From Cheilinus undulatus (Eukaryota; Chordata; Actinopteri; Labriformes; Labridae): 64,000 nucleotides of DNA. The stretch covers positions 13,764,275 through 13,828,274 of the forward strand of contig NC_054881.1 of the NCBI RefSeq assembly GCF_018320785.1, written 5' to 3'. Numbering within the stretch: the stretch's first letter is position 1; the number at the start of each line of letters is the position of its first letter. Both the position numbers and the translations under genes were made by a program. Positions 25,869 to 46,019 of this stretch are shown in pieces. The notes under the pieces are model-generated. The model was not told where the DNA came from and searched no databases. It saw only the letters and a list, made by a program, of their open reading frames with translations.

Positions 25869-27731
25869 GGTGTGTGTGTGCCAGAGGCCGTATGTGTGTG
25901 AGAGATAATGGACATGTCTTGAAGTCTTGGGAGAAATAAACACCACAGTTTCTTATTTATCACAGTCACAAACACTTTAAGAACTTTAACACCATGCAAA
26001 ACTGGTCACAGGAATGTGAATGGTCATTTACATTCAGAAGCCTCCTCTCTGTTCTGTGTGGGTGCATTGTTAGAAAGACAGATTTGTTTGTTTTATTTTT
26101 GTCCAAGTTACTCGTCCCGGAGATGAGATAATCAGTATTCCTTTAGGCAGTCTGATTATCCTCCTTACCACAAGTTTCTCATCCCCTCTTTCGTCTCCCA
26201 TCTTACACACAAGTGCAATAAAGGGGCCGTATAAACCGTCCCCTCACTGATACAGTACTGAAAGAGCTGTAAGATAGAAGTAGCCTACTGGTGTGCAAAG
26301 TAAATCTCAGTTTTTACACAATTCACTGTACAAATGCCAAAAAAGAGCATCACGTTTGAATGTAATAGACTGATAATATACGTGTGAAATGCAAGGAGAA
26401 GTGATGAAAATGTAAGAGATAAGAGGTGAGATTTAAATGAAAGTCAGTAAAGAAACTTAGTGCACATAATAGCTTTCAAAATAAAGCGCTGTTCTGTTGG
26501 AAAGTCAAGAACGTGGCGGTTCCATGATCGGGTTCAGGAAGACGAAGGCAGGTGTAACAGATTGGTACTTTCCTTCTTGTCTATGTTGTTGTTTTTTCAT
26601 CCGAACACTGAAATAAGACGTTTGTACAGTGCAAAATGCTAATATATGTGAAACTTGAGTGTTGTCAGAGAAATCACCGCTGTTACAAAAAGGTGGTTTC
26701 TGTCATTGAGGGGGATGGATGAATTTGAAGACCCCATGAAGAAGAAACACACAGTAGATGGAATTTTTAGGGTATTATATTCTAAATAATATAGCTCTCC
26801 ACACTTTTGTATCCTCAACTTTGACTTTATCTTTAATCTTTTTGTGTTCCAGATACAATTGCACAGTGGCATGATGAAGCTTGGCGCGAAAATTGTTGTT
26901 TCTGCACCTCAATTCGTCTTTCGTCGTCATATTTTTTGTATTTAGGAGGCATTTCTATGCCTCTCATACTTGAGCTCCACCTTCTGTTTCAAGGGGTCTT
27001 TTTCCAAACACTATAAAAAAAGGCAGGTCTTTTCTGTTACGTTTGCTTGCATTTTTCCACATATCAAAGATCAAATCCTGCACATCCTTTACAACTGGAC
27101 TGAATGAGTGTGTACGTGATGATCCAAACAGTTCCCCCTTTTTTCAACCGAAGTTGCATCTGTTGTAATTTTTTTTGTAGAGTTCTATCAAATAATATGA
27201 GTATGATTGCACCAAAACTGTACAAAGCTTCTCATTCTGTCCTCTAAAGAGACGTTTTCCACCACAGAGCCTCTTATTAACATCTGTGGAGGAGGAGAGG
27301 AAGCCCATGAAGCCATTTGGCTAGGCTGAGGTTTCCAAGTGAAGCAATTAGTGTGTTTATGTGTGCAGTGTTGCACTTTGAGGATGAAGTAGGAAGGTTT
27401 GTAAATATGAGAAGATGTAACAAGATTGCTCACTGCAAAAAGTTGTTGAATAATTCCTGAGAGTGAGGGACCAATCAGGATTTAAGAAAATGAACAACTC
27501 TGCAAAACAGGAAAATTAAACGAGTCAGTGTTTTTTTTTTTTGTTTTTGTTTTTTTTTTTCCCGAGACTGATCTTTTTTGGGCATTAAGACAAGAAATGA
27601 GATCTGATCTTAAACAACTTCATGTTTAATGATATCACAACTGCAAGAGAGGGACAGTCATATTCACAAATATTGATTGAAGCCCTTTTCCCTTTGACTA
27701 ATTTCTTAACATTTTAGATTAAACCATAACC
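25869..27731 (+). other. golga2: Probable golga2 3'UTR with several poly(A) signals
   Basis: AATAAA occurs at 25935-25940, 26217-26222 and 26480-26485 downstream of the golga2 stop. No splice-bounded coding sequence is seen. Poly(T) runs near 27530-27560. The true cleavage site cannot be chosen from sequence alone. Confidence 0.5.
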
Positions 27732-29834
27732 AAGGCTCAGTCCCAATGCACCCCTTGCCTCTACTCTTTTGCTGTACCTTTATGTTTTGCACATAAATTC
27801 TTGTCAGAAGAGGCCCGAGATATACTTTTCATTTCACCTTGTGTTTGCATACAAGTCTAGCGGAGTCATTAGCGTTCCTGTAAATATACTTACCTATATG
27901 CAAAACTGCAGGGCACATAAGAGAGCCCAGGCCGTGTAGAAGTACCTGATGTGTGGGATGTAAACTAACACATGGAAACAGTGAATACGGTGATGTTTTG
28001 AGCTCAAAACTATTGTTATCAAAGTTAGTGATCAATAGAAACATCCAAAAAGCTCAGACTGATGACTGGTGGTCAGATCAGTCCGTCTGAACTCAGTTTC
28101 TTCAGTATTTTCCTCCATGCACCGATGTAATGCTCCCTGGTGTATAGGTTCTTAGCTGATGATGTTACACATCTGCAGAGAACACCCCTTGCGGGGCAAG
28201 AAGTGATTTCTACATAGAGAAACTCTGTCAAAAAGGCCACATTTTGAGCTGTTTGTAACTATGGCAAGCATTCAAAGTGTGAACAGATGGACATTCTTAA
28301 TTCTTAAGCTACATTTGTGTCCTGAGAGTAGTTAAATATTTAGGCAAAACATTTGAAAAGTTATTAAAAAGTAACAGAGAAACAGCGACGGAGGATTTTT
28401 TAAAAAGCCGCCGTCTTTAAAACTTTGCTGAGCAGAGTCATACAAAGCTGGTATGGTCAGTTTCCACAAAGCGGATAACTTCAGTTCAGTATAGTGTTTA
28501 CTCAGCTGATGTCTCTCCAGCCTCTCTCGGGACATGAAATCCATCTCTTTTAAGAGATCCAGATCATATGGCTAGCTGGTTGTTTGGCTCCCAAACAGCT
28601 CTTCATTTGGTAACAGTTTGGCCTTTTAAATGTGGATTAATTAACCAAAAAGTAAGGAGGAAAGGAAATTGGCACTTAAACAGGAGCTAGCTATCACGGC
28701 TAACATAAAAGAGCCATTTTGTAGCACAGGCTCATTGACGAACAGCACATCATTACTCGGTCGCTCACCCTTCTCATCACCGTTTCAATGAAAAACTCAA
28801 ATTTCCAAATGAGGATTTTTTTTTAACTGTTAAAGGGGCTCAGCTAGCCTTTTAGCTTACTATAAGTCTCTTCAAGACGCTAGTTTGCCTTTATCTGGCT
28901 TTACAAAGCTAGGAGGTCTGCAGGACTGAGTAAATTGGGATATTGATCGCTACCACGGCAGGTAAATCAGTTAAACTGTGGTAAAAAATCTCTGTTTTGT
29001 AAAGTGTAGGAATTGCACTCAATGTAAACAGAAATTTTGTGATGATGGAGGTTGATTTAGAGCTGTAAAGTACTAACTTTCCTCCGTTTCTATTCATTCC
29101 TTAAGGCTATCCCCCACTACCTGACCCCAATGGGCATTCTGGATCACTTGGTTGCAAACAACCTATTTGTTTTAATTAGTGACTGTGTTAACTGGAGTCT
29201 TCCAGCCAACTGCATTTGCACATGTCATTGTTACAGCAGCTAATGAAAAGCAAAGGATCACTAGTTTTCACGGTGACTTTTTAAAAACACCAATCTTTAA
29301 GGTCAGCCTCTAAAACAGACTTTCTGTCCCAGCTGCTTTAAAAACTTGTCTCTGTGAAGTGACGGTAACACATTGTAAAAATGTAGAGGATTGTGGACTT
29401 TGTTTACCAGTTTGTCTTTGTTGTTGTCGCTGCTGCTGTGTTGATCGTCACACCTTCTCCATTTCCATGCTTCTACTACACACGTATACCACATATCTTG
29501 TTTCTGTGTTGCATTAATTTTTTGAGGACGAGCACAGCTGATGCAAGGGACACGTAGCAGCCCTGATACGTCTGCGTCCATGTCCACGTAGTTAACAGGA
29601 AGTATATCTCTGGCCATGGAGGGGTAGGGTGAAATGCTCAGGGTTCATGGCCCTTTAAATAAAGGTTTCCCAGAAGCACACTCCAAACAGAGTGCTGTGG
29701 GAAATCTTCTACCTTCATAAAGTATGAAGGTCTTGAGGGGCCGCCCCATTTTGTAGGGGAAGCCACTACACCTTATAGCTCTGTTTCAAGGGGCAAGGGG
29801 TCACTCAGAAACGTATAAATGGGACTGAGCCTTT
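27732..29834. mobile_element. ~2.1-kb inverted-repeat element downstream of golga2
   Basis: The left end AAGGCTCAGTCCCAATGCAC, followed by CCCTTGCC, is mirrored at the right end by GGCAAGGGGTCACTC then GGGACTGAGCCTT. The ends are therefore an imperfect terminal inverted repeat of roughly 30 bp or more. No transposase is recognised inside; a 104-codon open frame on the - strand (29303-29617) has no family I know. A nonautonomous DNA transposon is the best reading. Confidence 0.6.
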
Positions 29835-30783
29835 TAATCGCTTCATGATTTTGAAATGCCTTTCAAGGCTCTCATTTCTACCTTTTGTTTTTCCCTCTGA
29901 CTTGGAAGTCTATGAATTTCAATACCTCTTGCGTTTACCTTGAATTAGAGGACACTTTAGTTAAATTATTTTTGCACACTTGGTATTGATCACTAAAAAA
30001 GCATTAGTGCAAATTCTAGTAGTTGAGGCCTATTATATAAGCCAAAATGTGTTTAAATCTTAATGTGGAGGCCATTCTGTATGTAATCGATGCACTGCAT
30101 CTTCCCTGAACAACAGCGCTTTGGTGTAAGCACTGTGCTTGCTGCCATTTTTGATTTAAAATTCCTTGCTTATAGCATTCTTCCCCTCCTTGATTTTCTT
30201 TCAAACAGCCACGAAATCAGACTTTTCCTTCATTTTGTATTTGGGAGTGGTTGTACCAAAAGAGATAAATATACAATAGAATCATAGTGTTACTTCGGGG
30301 CTTGCAAATTAACAAATGTGGATGAAATGACTCCCCACGCTTTCTAATTCACTGTTAAATATGTAATGTGTGATTCAAAGAAATAGCAACGTGAAATCAT
30401 CTATTGTCTTTATTGTAAAGGAGGTGGTGTATATACTGTAACTGTGTAACATATTGTATATTCATTTTGCCTGGTGTGTGGGGGAAAGCTGCTCTGCCAT
30501 ATTTGCTGGCAGTGTGAAGTGTGTGTATGTTCAGTCAGAGTCGGGGCATTGGCGGTTGCTGACCGGCTGTGATTTATTACAAAGATTGACTAAAAAAGAT
30601 AAAATATTCTATTTATTTGGATAAGTTAGTATCGCAACTAATCAGTTTTATTGTAAAATAGAAATGACTGATGGATGGAAATGAAGGATCTTTCACAGAA
30701 CTGATCGGTTGGAGGGTTGCTTCTGACAGAAGCTTACTGATTTGTTTTTTCTTCCTTGAGTAATATTTTCTCCTCTTTTCCTG

Positions 30784-30789
30784 AATAAA
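30784..30789 (+). terminator. Strong poly(A) signal, possibly the distal end of golga2
   Basis: AATAAA is followed about 20 bases later by a CA and then the GU-rich TCTTGTGTCTTG, a textbook cleavage site. The preceding 400 bases look like vertebrate 3'UTR (TGTATATA-type elements). It could end a long golga2 3'UTR or an unrecognised transcript. Confidence 0.5.
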
Positions 30790-31059
30790 GCTGATTGAGC
30801 AACTAAAACACATCTTGTGTCTTGATTTATTTATGATTCATCACAGCCTTTTAAAAGCATACAGAACTACAACTACAGCCTGGGTTTCTTCAATCAATCA
30901 CAGGATGCTAATTATAATGGGAATATTCTGGGAAAAATTTACAAGCAATATCTTGTTTCCCAATCCCATTTCAATTTGACTGGGCTCTCCACTGCCGTAC
31001 TTGTGCAATGCAAACAGCTACATCTGGTATGATTTTCTTCCACATAAAAGGCTCTTTAT

Positions 31060-31735
31060 AACTTTATAAATAATTTAAAATGTTGTGGTTTTTCTCTCTA
31101 AAATATATATCTTTTTATTGCTTACAATTTTGAATGTTCCTCGTAAATAATAGCATTATAAGCTAAAAAATGAGTATTTCTAATTAATAAAGGAGTTAAT
31201 CTCAAACATCATTGGTTTTCTTTTTGAGTATTCCTTCTTAAAAACTTTTCAGACCTAAATTTTGATTTCTTATAATTTATGACTTAATAAACTCAAAAAC
31301 TGTTAAGTTTCTTGCAAATTTTCAGCTTTTTAATATCAAAATAATTAATTTTTGGCTCCTCGTAAATTTGCAACATTTGAATCTCAAACATTTCTATCTA
31401 TTTTGTTTTGTAAACCTGCAACTTTTAAACATCAAATTCTAAGTTTTTTACTTTTTTTATTCTAGCATCTAAAATTTTGAAACATCTTTTTTTGTCAATG
31501 GTCTACTCTGTGTCTCAAATGCAAAATTTTTCTTGTAAATCTATGACTTTTTAAACTCAAATTCAACTTTTCTAACTTGTGTAACTGGAAATTTAAGGTT
31601 TATCTTGTTGATATGACTTTATAATTGTAACTCAAAAAATTCTGAGTTTGGTTGCTGATAAATTTAGGAATTTATAATCTTAAATTTTGAGCTTGGTTTC
31701 TTGTCAATGTATGGCTTTATGAAAGATTAGGAGTA
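31060..31735. repeat. Degenerate AT-rich minisatellite
   Basis: Units resembling CTTGTAAATTTATGACTTT followed by AAACTCAAAATTCTGAGTTT recur about every 60-70 bases, strongly diverged. The direction of the units is constant, so this is tandem and not inverted. Confidence 0.7.
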
Positions 31736-31779
31736 TTTCCCCAATAATAAAGGGATCATATTTTTTTCTTTTTTAGATT

Positions 31780-32515
31780 GGCCCTAATGCCTTGAAAAAG
31801 TATTTGCCCCCTCTCTGATTCCTGACTTTTTGCATATTTATCACACTTAAATGTTTCGGATCATCAAACGATTTTTTTATATTTCACAAAGACAACCCAA
31901 GTTAATACAAAATGAAGTGTCTGAATGATTGTTAAATTTTTTTAAGGGGAGGGGGAAATCCAACTGCTCATGGGTAGGTTCACCACTGTTCCCAGTTTTC
32001 TCCATTTGTGGACAATGGCTCTGACCGTGGTTTGCTGGAGTTCCAAAGCCTTGGAAATGCTCACATTTTCTAGACTTATAGATTTCAATCATTCTGTTTT
32101 CTTTTTCTTTTTTTTTTTAAATTTCTTTGAATCGTTGCATGATGCTTTTCTTTTTGAGATCTTGTAGCCTACTTCACTTTGTCTGACAAGTTCTATTAAT
32201 CTATTAATTCCTTGAGTCAACAAATCTGGCGGTAATTGGGCCTGGATGTGGCCAGTGAATTTGAACTCCGATTTCCAAGAACTGTGGTTAATCACAGTTA
32301 GCTCATGATTTAACAAGGGGGGCAATTACTTTTTCACATTAGGGCCAGAGAGGTTTGGATTTTTTTTTTTTTTTTTTACCCCCTTGAAACATTAAATAAC
32401 CATTCAGACACTGCATTTTGTATTTACTTGGGTTGTCTTTTTTAAATATAAAAAGTTGATTTGATGATCTGAAACATTTAAGTGTGATAAATATGCAAAA
32501 CATCAATCAAACAAC
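31780..32515 (-). mobile_element. Tc1-type deletion derivative with ~140-bp TIRs
   Basis: Left end AAAAAGTATTTGCCCCCTC, then GCATATTTATCACACTTAAA and GACAACCCAAGTTAATACAA. The right end carries the complement of the same blocks (32360-32500). Between them, on the - strand, is a broken piece of the transposase helix-turn-helix (IYKS, CPQMEKTGNSGEPTH near 31950-32090). The body carrying the catalytic triad is missing. Confidence 0.8.
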
Positions 32516-32701
32516 TTATGTCTGCTCCATAAATTACTGTCACCACAAGAGTAACATGTAAATTCTAGTATAGGACAAAGGGATCAGCATATATCATCAA
32601 AAATAAAATACTGTGCAACCCAAGCTTGTAAGTAATGCTGGAAAGAAAATTAATATGTGGTTCAGACCATGTCGAAACATGTCTGTTTTGACCCTGTTTG
32701 T

Positions 32702-32885
32702 CTACTTTATCAATGGTCGCCAAAAGGCAAAGAAAGAAGCTTCACTCAGTACATTGAATTTTGATTTAATGTGTTGACAAAGCATGGCAGTCCTGCAGGG
32801 TAAAGTCATCATTTCATCCACAGCAGCTTGAACAAGATGCATGGCCTGTCGGCGGCAGGAGTTCACACATTCACACTGGCTCTCC
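32702..32885 (-). other. Candidate extra 3' exon, phase-compatible with dnm1
   Basis: On the - strand a long pyrimidine tract ends CTCTCTCAG at 32886, followed by an open frame of about 61 codons to a TAG at 32702. The entering phase (AG|G) would fit the dnm1 donor at 39270. The peptide (ESQCECVNSCRRQAMHLVQ...) is Cys-rich and unlike any dynamin tail or family I know. It may be chance, a UTR exon, or part of another transcript. Confidence 0.25.
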
Positions 32886-33929
32886 CTGAGAGAGAGACAA
32901 GAAAACAAACAAAAAAACCCTCTGCTACTAGCTAAAGTATCAAACAAACTGCCAACATCCATAATATTCACTGCATTACACATTTTTATAAGTTTTTAAA
33001 ATATGATTCCCTTGTACACATACTCATTTGTTCAGAATAATTTAAATACTCAGCAATTAAATACATTGTGGACTAAAATAGCTAAAGTGGAAGTATAAGT
33101 CCCAGAAGATGCACCACACATATACATAATAACACATCAAGATATGTCCATAATAAACTATTTACTGGTAAATAATAAGTAGGATATGCTTTTTGTGTTT
33201 GAGTTGCAGTTGTGGAGTACTGAGAGTCACAAGAAATCACGTTTGAGGCTGGTGGGTTTGTTTCAGGAAGGGATCAAAAATTCAACACATCGCACTGACA
33301 GAAGAGTTCAGTGACAAAACACGTAGTGAAAAGACCGGATCAGATCACAGGTTCTCAGCAGCGACATGAGGTGGAGACAGGAGGAGCGAGTGATAGTTTT
33401 ATGCATAGACTGTGGCTGTTTTCATTTTCTCACTCACCCCCGTGACCACTGAGAGAAGAAAGAAAAAGATGAAAAAGAGGGGAGACAAAAAGAAAAAAGA
33501 AACAAAATAAATGGCAAAGCAAAATGATAAAATATATCCTATGATATGTATCAACTGATTTTACATGTAAAAGCCATAATTTCCTCTGATATGACATCAA
33601 GGGAGAACCTAGCGACTGTTGCATTGTCATACTGCTGTGTCCCAGGCTGATAGTATGATATGTAATTTATAAGTGAAAACCTTTAGGATTACTGGGCAAT
33701 ATTTTAAGGTTAAAATCTATTTGAAAACCAGTTAGCAAGTCTTAGCATTCAACATTTTAAGCTGTAATTGACTTTGATAGTCAACATCTAATCACAAACT
33801 TCTTTCATTTTCAAGCTATTTATTTTAGGTAGTTTTCACGTTCTTTGATAACTTTTTTCATTCCTTATTTATAGCAAGTATGACCTTAAAAAGCTGTTAC
33901 TTTCCATGATAGCAGTAGTAATCCTTTTA

Positions 33930-34720
33930 AGTTTCTTTGAGGTCCTAGCAACCATTTATTTCTTAATTATCCTATTACTATCTAGCAATAATGTTACAGG
34001 CTAATGATAACACTTGTACCTAGAATACATGTTCCTAGCTAACTTTTTTTTTCACAACCAACATTTACATTAATGTGCTAATATAAATATTGCAGGCTAA
34101 CATAATTTACAAGCTGATACACTCCAAACCAACTTTTTTTGTTTTACTAACATTCACATTTCTAGCTAACTTGAGTGTTCAAGCTAGCATTTCCAGTCCT
34201 TTCTCATTACTAGAAAATGTGAATGTTCTAAGCTTATAATTTTGATTTTACAGAAAATGTGTGCCTCAAGCTAGCATTAACATTCCAACCAACATCAACT
34301 TTTCTGCCAGCATTAAAGTTCTTTCTCACACAAATTTTATGTCCAAGCCAACTTTATTAGTCTTAATATGTAAAAGATCCAAGCAGATATTTTACTTTTG
34401 TATCTTAAGTTTATATCCTGACATATTATTTTCTGTCTTTGCCAACATTAACATTCATCAGTCACATTCAGCAAACTCAAATAATTTAACATTGATGCTT
34501 GCTTAGCTCTTGCACTAGATGCTCCTAGAAATCATTTCCTGGCTAGCACAAGTTTTCTAAGCTCATGTTCACATTTAAAGCAACGCTATGGATAGCATTG
34601 TTATTTTTCCTTGGTAATATTTCCTGTCTAAGATAACTTTCACATTCCTAACATGAATGTCCTAAGCTAATGTTTTCACTACTCACTTGCATTCACATTT
34701 TTAAAAGCATGAAAGTTAGC
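33930..34720. repeat. GCTAAC/ACATTCACATT degenerate repeat tract
   Basis: AGCTAAC, AAGCTAGCATT and ACATTCACATTTCTA blocks recur irregularly every 30-60 bases. It looks like an old, decayed minisatellite. Nothing coding is seen. Confidence 0.55.
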
Positions 34721-36526
34721 ATAGAGGTTTTTCGCTCACGTTGATTTTTGACACTGTAATCTGTGGTAAGACCAGAGAAAATCAAATAGTAATGCTATCA
34801 AGTTGCCTAAAAGTAGCCATTGTGTTATCAAATACATGGTTGTTTATGAAATACAGCCTAATTTGGCACCAGAATTTTACTTTTTGATATCTTGACTGAT
34901 TTGGATTGGTCAGATAGAATATAATATCAGGATTTTTGCCCCATAAAAAACAGCTTTATGGCACTGAAACAGCCTTTCTCCTGAAGCATTGTACCGAGGG
35001 AAAATGACCACCACATAAATAAGGTAAATGGTTGAGCCAACAACAAAAAATACACTTCTAATATCTAAAACCACTTTCAAAAGGAACCTCATTCCCTCTG
35101 AAAAAAGGACCATTTAGAGCATATAACAGTCTTTAGGGTGCGACCCAAGCCACCAATTTCCTGCTCTCTACTTAAAATGTACTCCAATTCGTCTTTGTCT
35201 GCTGCCATTTAAACTTCAGCAGAAGGATATTCAATATATTGCACTTTTAATTTAAATCCAGCCTCGATAAGATAACTTGTTGCTAAGAAGAGAGAGGGAA
35301 ACATGTCATGGGGGCACCTCTTTAAGCCAAAATAATGTTGGGAAACTTCTTTGTTGCATAGGTTCTGTGGAAGCACGGACAGCAGCGCTTTAGAGAGGTG
35401 TTTGTTTGAGATGATTTGAACTTTATGGCTGTCCACTCAAAAAGAGTCAGTCACACATGAAAGCTTCATCATAGGTTAATTTAGAGACAAAAGGAAGAAA
35501 AGATTAAGAGCAGCAGCCCTGACAGTGGTGATGGGAAAACAGGTTAATGGGAGGACTGGTAGGGAGCTCTCAGAAGAGAAAGAGTAAATATAGTAATAGA
35601 TATGAAAACACTTGACATACAAGAGAACCCTCAGTTATTATAAACATGGTAAGACCCAGCAAAAGTACCTCATACATATTATTTTGTTGCCTGACGTGCC
35701 ATGTGAAAGAAATATTATCCCTTTGACTTAACAAAGCATGAGCTTCTGTAGAGTTTCTACAAAAACAATTACTATAAAATAACATAAGTGGTATTCAGCT
35801 GCTCAGTATGTTGTAAAACATGAATTGTCTCAAAAGAACCTGAACAGAAGAATTATTTTTAAACATTCAGATACTATTTTTGCCCTTCAAAAGTAGCTAC
35901 CCTGAAAACAAGAAGAAGCAGAAAATTCTTCTTCAAGCATGACATGCAATACAAGGTGAGATAGTGATGCACACAAAAATGGTGAAGTATTCCTTTAAAG
36001 AAAAGGAAATTAAATTAGAGTGGGGAATAAAGTATTGTGTTTACTTTTTAAAGAATACTCATAAATAGGCTGCAGTAGGTAAAGTATCATGCTTAGTAAG
36101 TGAGAACAGATATTCTGAATGTATTTGCCTGTACATATAAACTGTAAATATATGCGTTTGTATTGATGAAAGCACTTGTGCATGCATGTGTGTACATACA
36201 CACAATTTTTTTTAATTCCATACCCTCTACAGAGTTTGTTTAAATTTCGGAGGATGCAGCATGTTTGTATGTCAGTCATGCAGGTGTGTTTCAAGTATTC
36301 TGCAGCATCTCTGTACAAAACAGAGGGGTGAGGGGTGTTGGTGTGTGTGGTGTTGCTGGGTAAGGAGGTTCTAAGAGGGTTGAGGGAGCTTGGCTTGTAA
36401 AGGAGCAGGAGAGGGTAGCTGGCCCAGGTCAGGTGTGGTAGAGGACGGCAGGAAGGTGGCACTGTTGTCCATGGCCTCTTGGATAAATAGGCGAAGGGAC
36501 AGACGGGGAGGGAGTAGGTCAGGAGT

Positions 36527-43621
<7,095 letters not shown>

Positions 43622-44882
43622 TTAGAAAAACTCTTCTAGGGTTAAGAAATGTCCTACTTCATCCTATGTGCAGTTGATATTTGAATATTTTGCAACATTA
43701 GCATGAGAACCAGGTTTAGAGAAATGATAAAAGCTGTTAAATTAAAAGTAGAGAGGACATGAAAGGGTTCAGAAAATCAGCAGACATAAAAAGGGAAGAA
43801 AAAGGGGGAAAAGGAAAGTCATACACAATCCCTGAGTCTGTGGTTTTGATTACAGTTGTGCAGAGTACAAAAAAGGGGGGCGAGCGACAAATGAGAAACA
43901 CACACTAAAGAGAGAGCAAGAGAGCGAGAGAGATGCGTTCCTTGTACTTGTAAAACTGCACACAACATATGATATCCAGACATCCAAGTATTTATGAATC
44001 AGAGAGCCTCAGAGTTAGTCAGCCCCGTCTGACACATGCCAACACGCTCCACCAACTCTATCACAGTATCCCTATCTCTGTTTTTAACACATAAACACAC
44101 ACACATGTTGTGGTTAAAAGTCTTTTGTTTTAGAGTGAAGTTACTTTGGATATGTGCGTCTGTGAATGTTTTACAGTGACAGTAAAAGGAGGATTTAAAA
44201 AAAGAGACGCCGAAAATAGGACAGGGTGAGCGGGTTTACACATATATACACACAATAGGGCTGGGAAAAAAAATCCAGTTTTTATTATGTAATTATAAAT
44301 GAAATATGGGTTAGACAATATCATTAGTATTGATATGATTTATGTTTACATTGATTAAAAAGTAGATGTTAGATCTGATACTAAATAAAAGATTTTTCAC
44401 AGTAAAAACCACAAACAGAATCATGTTAGGGACCACAAGATAAACTATTTGAAATGTAAAGTCAAAATAGGGAATTATCTTATTTTCTTAATTCAATTAA
44501 GGAGCCTTTACACTATATGGTACTGTATATTTCCAGGTTTTTTTTAAATTAAACTTTATTCATAAACAAAGTCTAGCAGTTACATTCATGAGATAACCAC
44601 ACTGTAGATTAAGAAACATTTCATAAATAAAATAAAGAAAAAGGTTAGAGGTCTAACCTAGGATTAAATTATGTATAGACTCATTTTAGAAGTAGTTACA
44701 TGAACAGTGGCTTGTTTTAGCTTTGTTAGCTTTAGCTAAAGCTAGCACAGCTATGCTAGTTAGGTGATTAACATTACTATGTAAGCCAATGTGGCTAAAG
44801 CTAAGGTAGCTACGTAAATAACATGCCTATTAGCTTGGATAGCTACTTTGTGAGCTTAGCTCTAGCTACATTAGATACGTAG

Positions 44883-45624
44883 CAGTGTTAATTTCGTTGA
44901 CAAAAAGTATGCTTAAAAAAGGTTGTCGACAGCCTTTTTATCCATGACAAAAACTGGACTAAGACTAACAAAAATAGATCTTTGATGACTAAAACTGACA
45001 AAAAGTATGTTTAGTTTTCATCAAGATGACTAAAACTTAACTAAAATGTAACAAAGTTTTTGTCACAGTCAAAATCTGTGATATTTCACCTCTAAGGATA
45101 ATTCTGTCAAAAAAACAATGCAGCTGTAGCTATTCTGCCTTAAAGTTGTAGAAAGCAGGGACCCCAGGTTTGACAGAGTGTACAGAACACAGTACAATTG
45201 TTTGGTACCAGATTTAGGCAAGAGAATAAATGCTTGGACTAAAAGTAGAAACTAAAATGTGAGGACGTTTTATGGACTAAAACCAGACTAAAATGTTTGT
45301 TTTTGTTGACTAAAACTAGACTAAAGGGCGCATAGATGGTCGAGTGGTTTTAGGCGCTACCCATGTACACAGGCACCCAGTTCGAATCCAGCCTGAGGCC
45401 CTTTACCGTATGTCTCTCCCCACTCTCTTCCCTGTTTACAAGTCTATCCACTGTCTTCCTCTATCAAATAAAGGCATGAAAAGGCCCAAAAATAAATCTT
45501 AGAAAATAAATATAACTAGGCTAAAACTAAAAGGGTAGAAATTACTAAAATATGACTAAAACTGAAAGACATTTCATCTAAGGACTAAGACTAAAATCAA
45601 AACTAGCTGCCAAAATTAACTCTG
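44883..45624. mobile_element. hAT-type nonautonomous element (GACTAAAACT-rich)
   Basis: The left end CAGTGTTAATTTCGTTGAC and right end GCTGCCAAAATTAACTCTG are inverted copies. The interior is dense in GACTAAAACT units, a pattern I know from an abundant fish hAT family. The flanks ATACGTAG and CTATGTAG match at 6 of 8 positions, a decayed 8-bp target duplication. A SINE is inserted inside. Confidence 0.75.
45326..45500 (+). mobile_element. tRNA-derived SINE nested in the hAT element
   Basis: It begins GGGCGCATAGATGGTCGAGTGG (A box) and has CAGTTCGAATCCAGCC (B box) at about 45381, then TATGTCTCTCCCCACTCTC and an AATAAAGGCA tail. The tRNA-like head followed by this unrelated body is characteristic of a common teleost SINE. 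It is not a functional tRNA gene. Confidence 0.8.
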
Positions 45625-46019
45625 CTATGTAGCTCCATTCTCTATTGCTAAGCTAGCTTTAGCAGCCTGAGCTTTAGCAAGCATAGTTAAAGCTAACTTA
45701 GCTATGCAGATAACATAGCTATGTAGCTTTGTGAGCCCAGCTTAAGCTGCATTAGCTATAATACATAGGTATGTTATCTACATAGCTACTGGAGCTATAT
45801 GAGCTATACTAGCTGCACTAGAATGTTTTCACGGAGGTCAAGCTTTATTCCTGTCAGCAGACTCGGCTTTATGAAACATTATGTAATTAGGTGTTTCAGG
45901 TCAGGTTTTTAACTATTAACTTTTGGTATCCTCACCCTTAACACAAACACTAAACAGAAATTTAATCCGATTTCATTTCAAGAGGTTTAGCGTATATTTC
46001 CTTTCTTAAATATGCGTCT

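Larger units (their letters stand above)
44700..45835. repeat. AGCTA-rich degenerate tandem repeat, split by a hAT element
   Basis: Left part (44700-44882) and right part (45625-45835) share units such as CTTTGTGAGCTTAGCTCTAG versus CTTTGTGAGCCCAGCTTAAG, AGCTACATTAGATAC versus AGCTGCATTAGCTATAATAC, and repeated AGCTATGTAG. It was one minisatellite-like tract before insertion. Confidence 0.6.

Noticed and set aside
31130..31730. CRISPR-like array
   Set aside because: Units are diverged, AT-rich and without constant spacers; this is a vertebrate minisatellite.
33422..33445. Possible tiny dnm1 exon (CTCTCAG|TGGTCACGGGG|GTGAGT)
   Set aside because: Phase would fit, but the peptide SGHG is too short to judge and there is no independent support.
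45326..45398. tRNA gene candidate
   Set aside because: Same reason; it is the head of a SINE nested in a hAT element.
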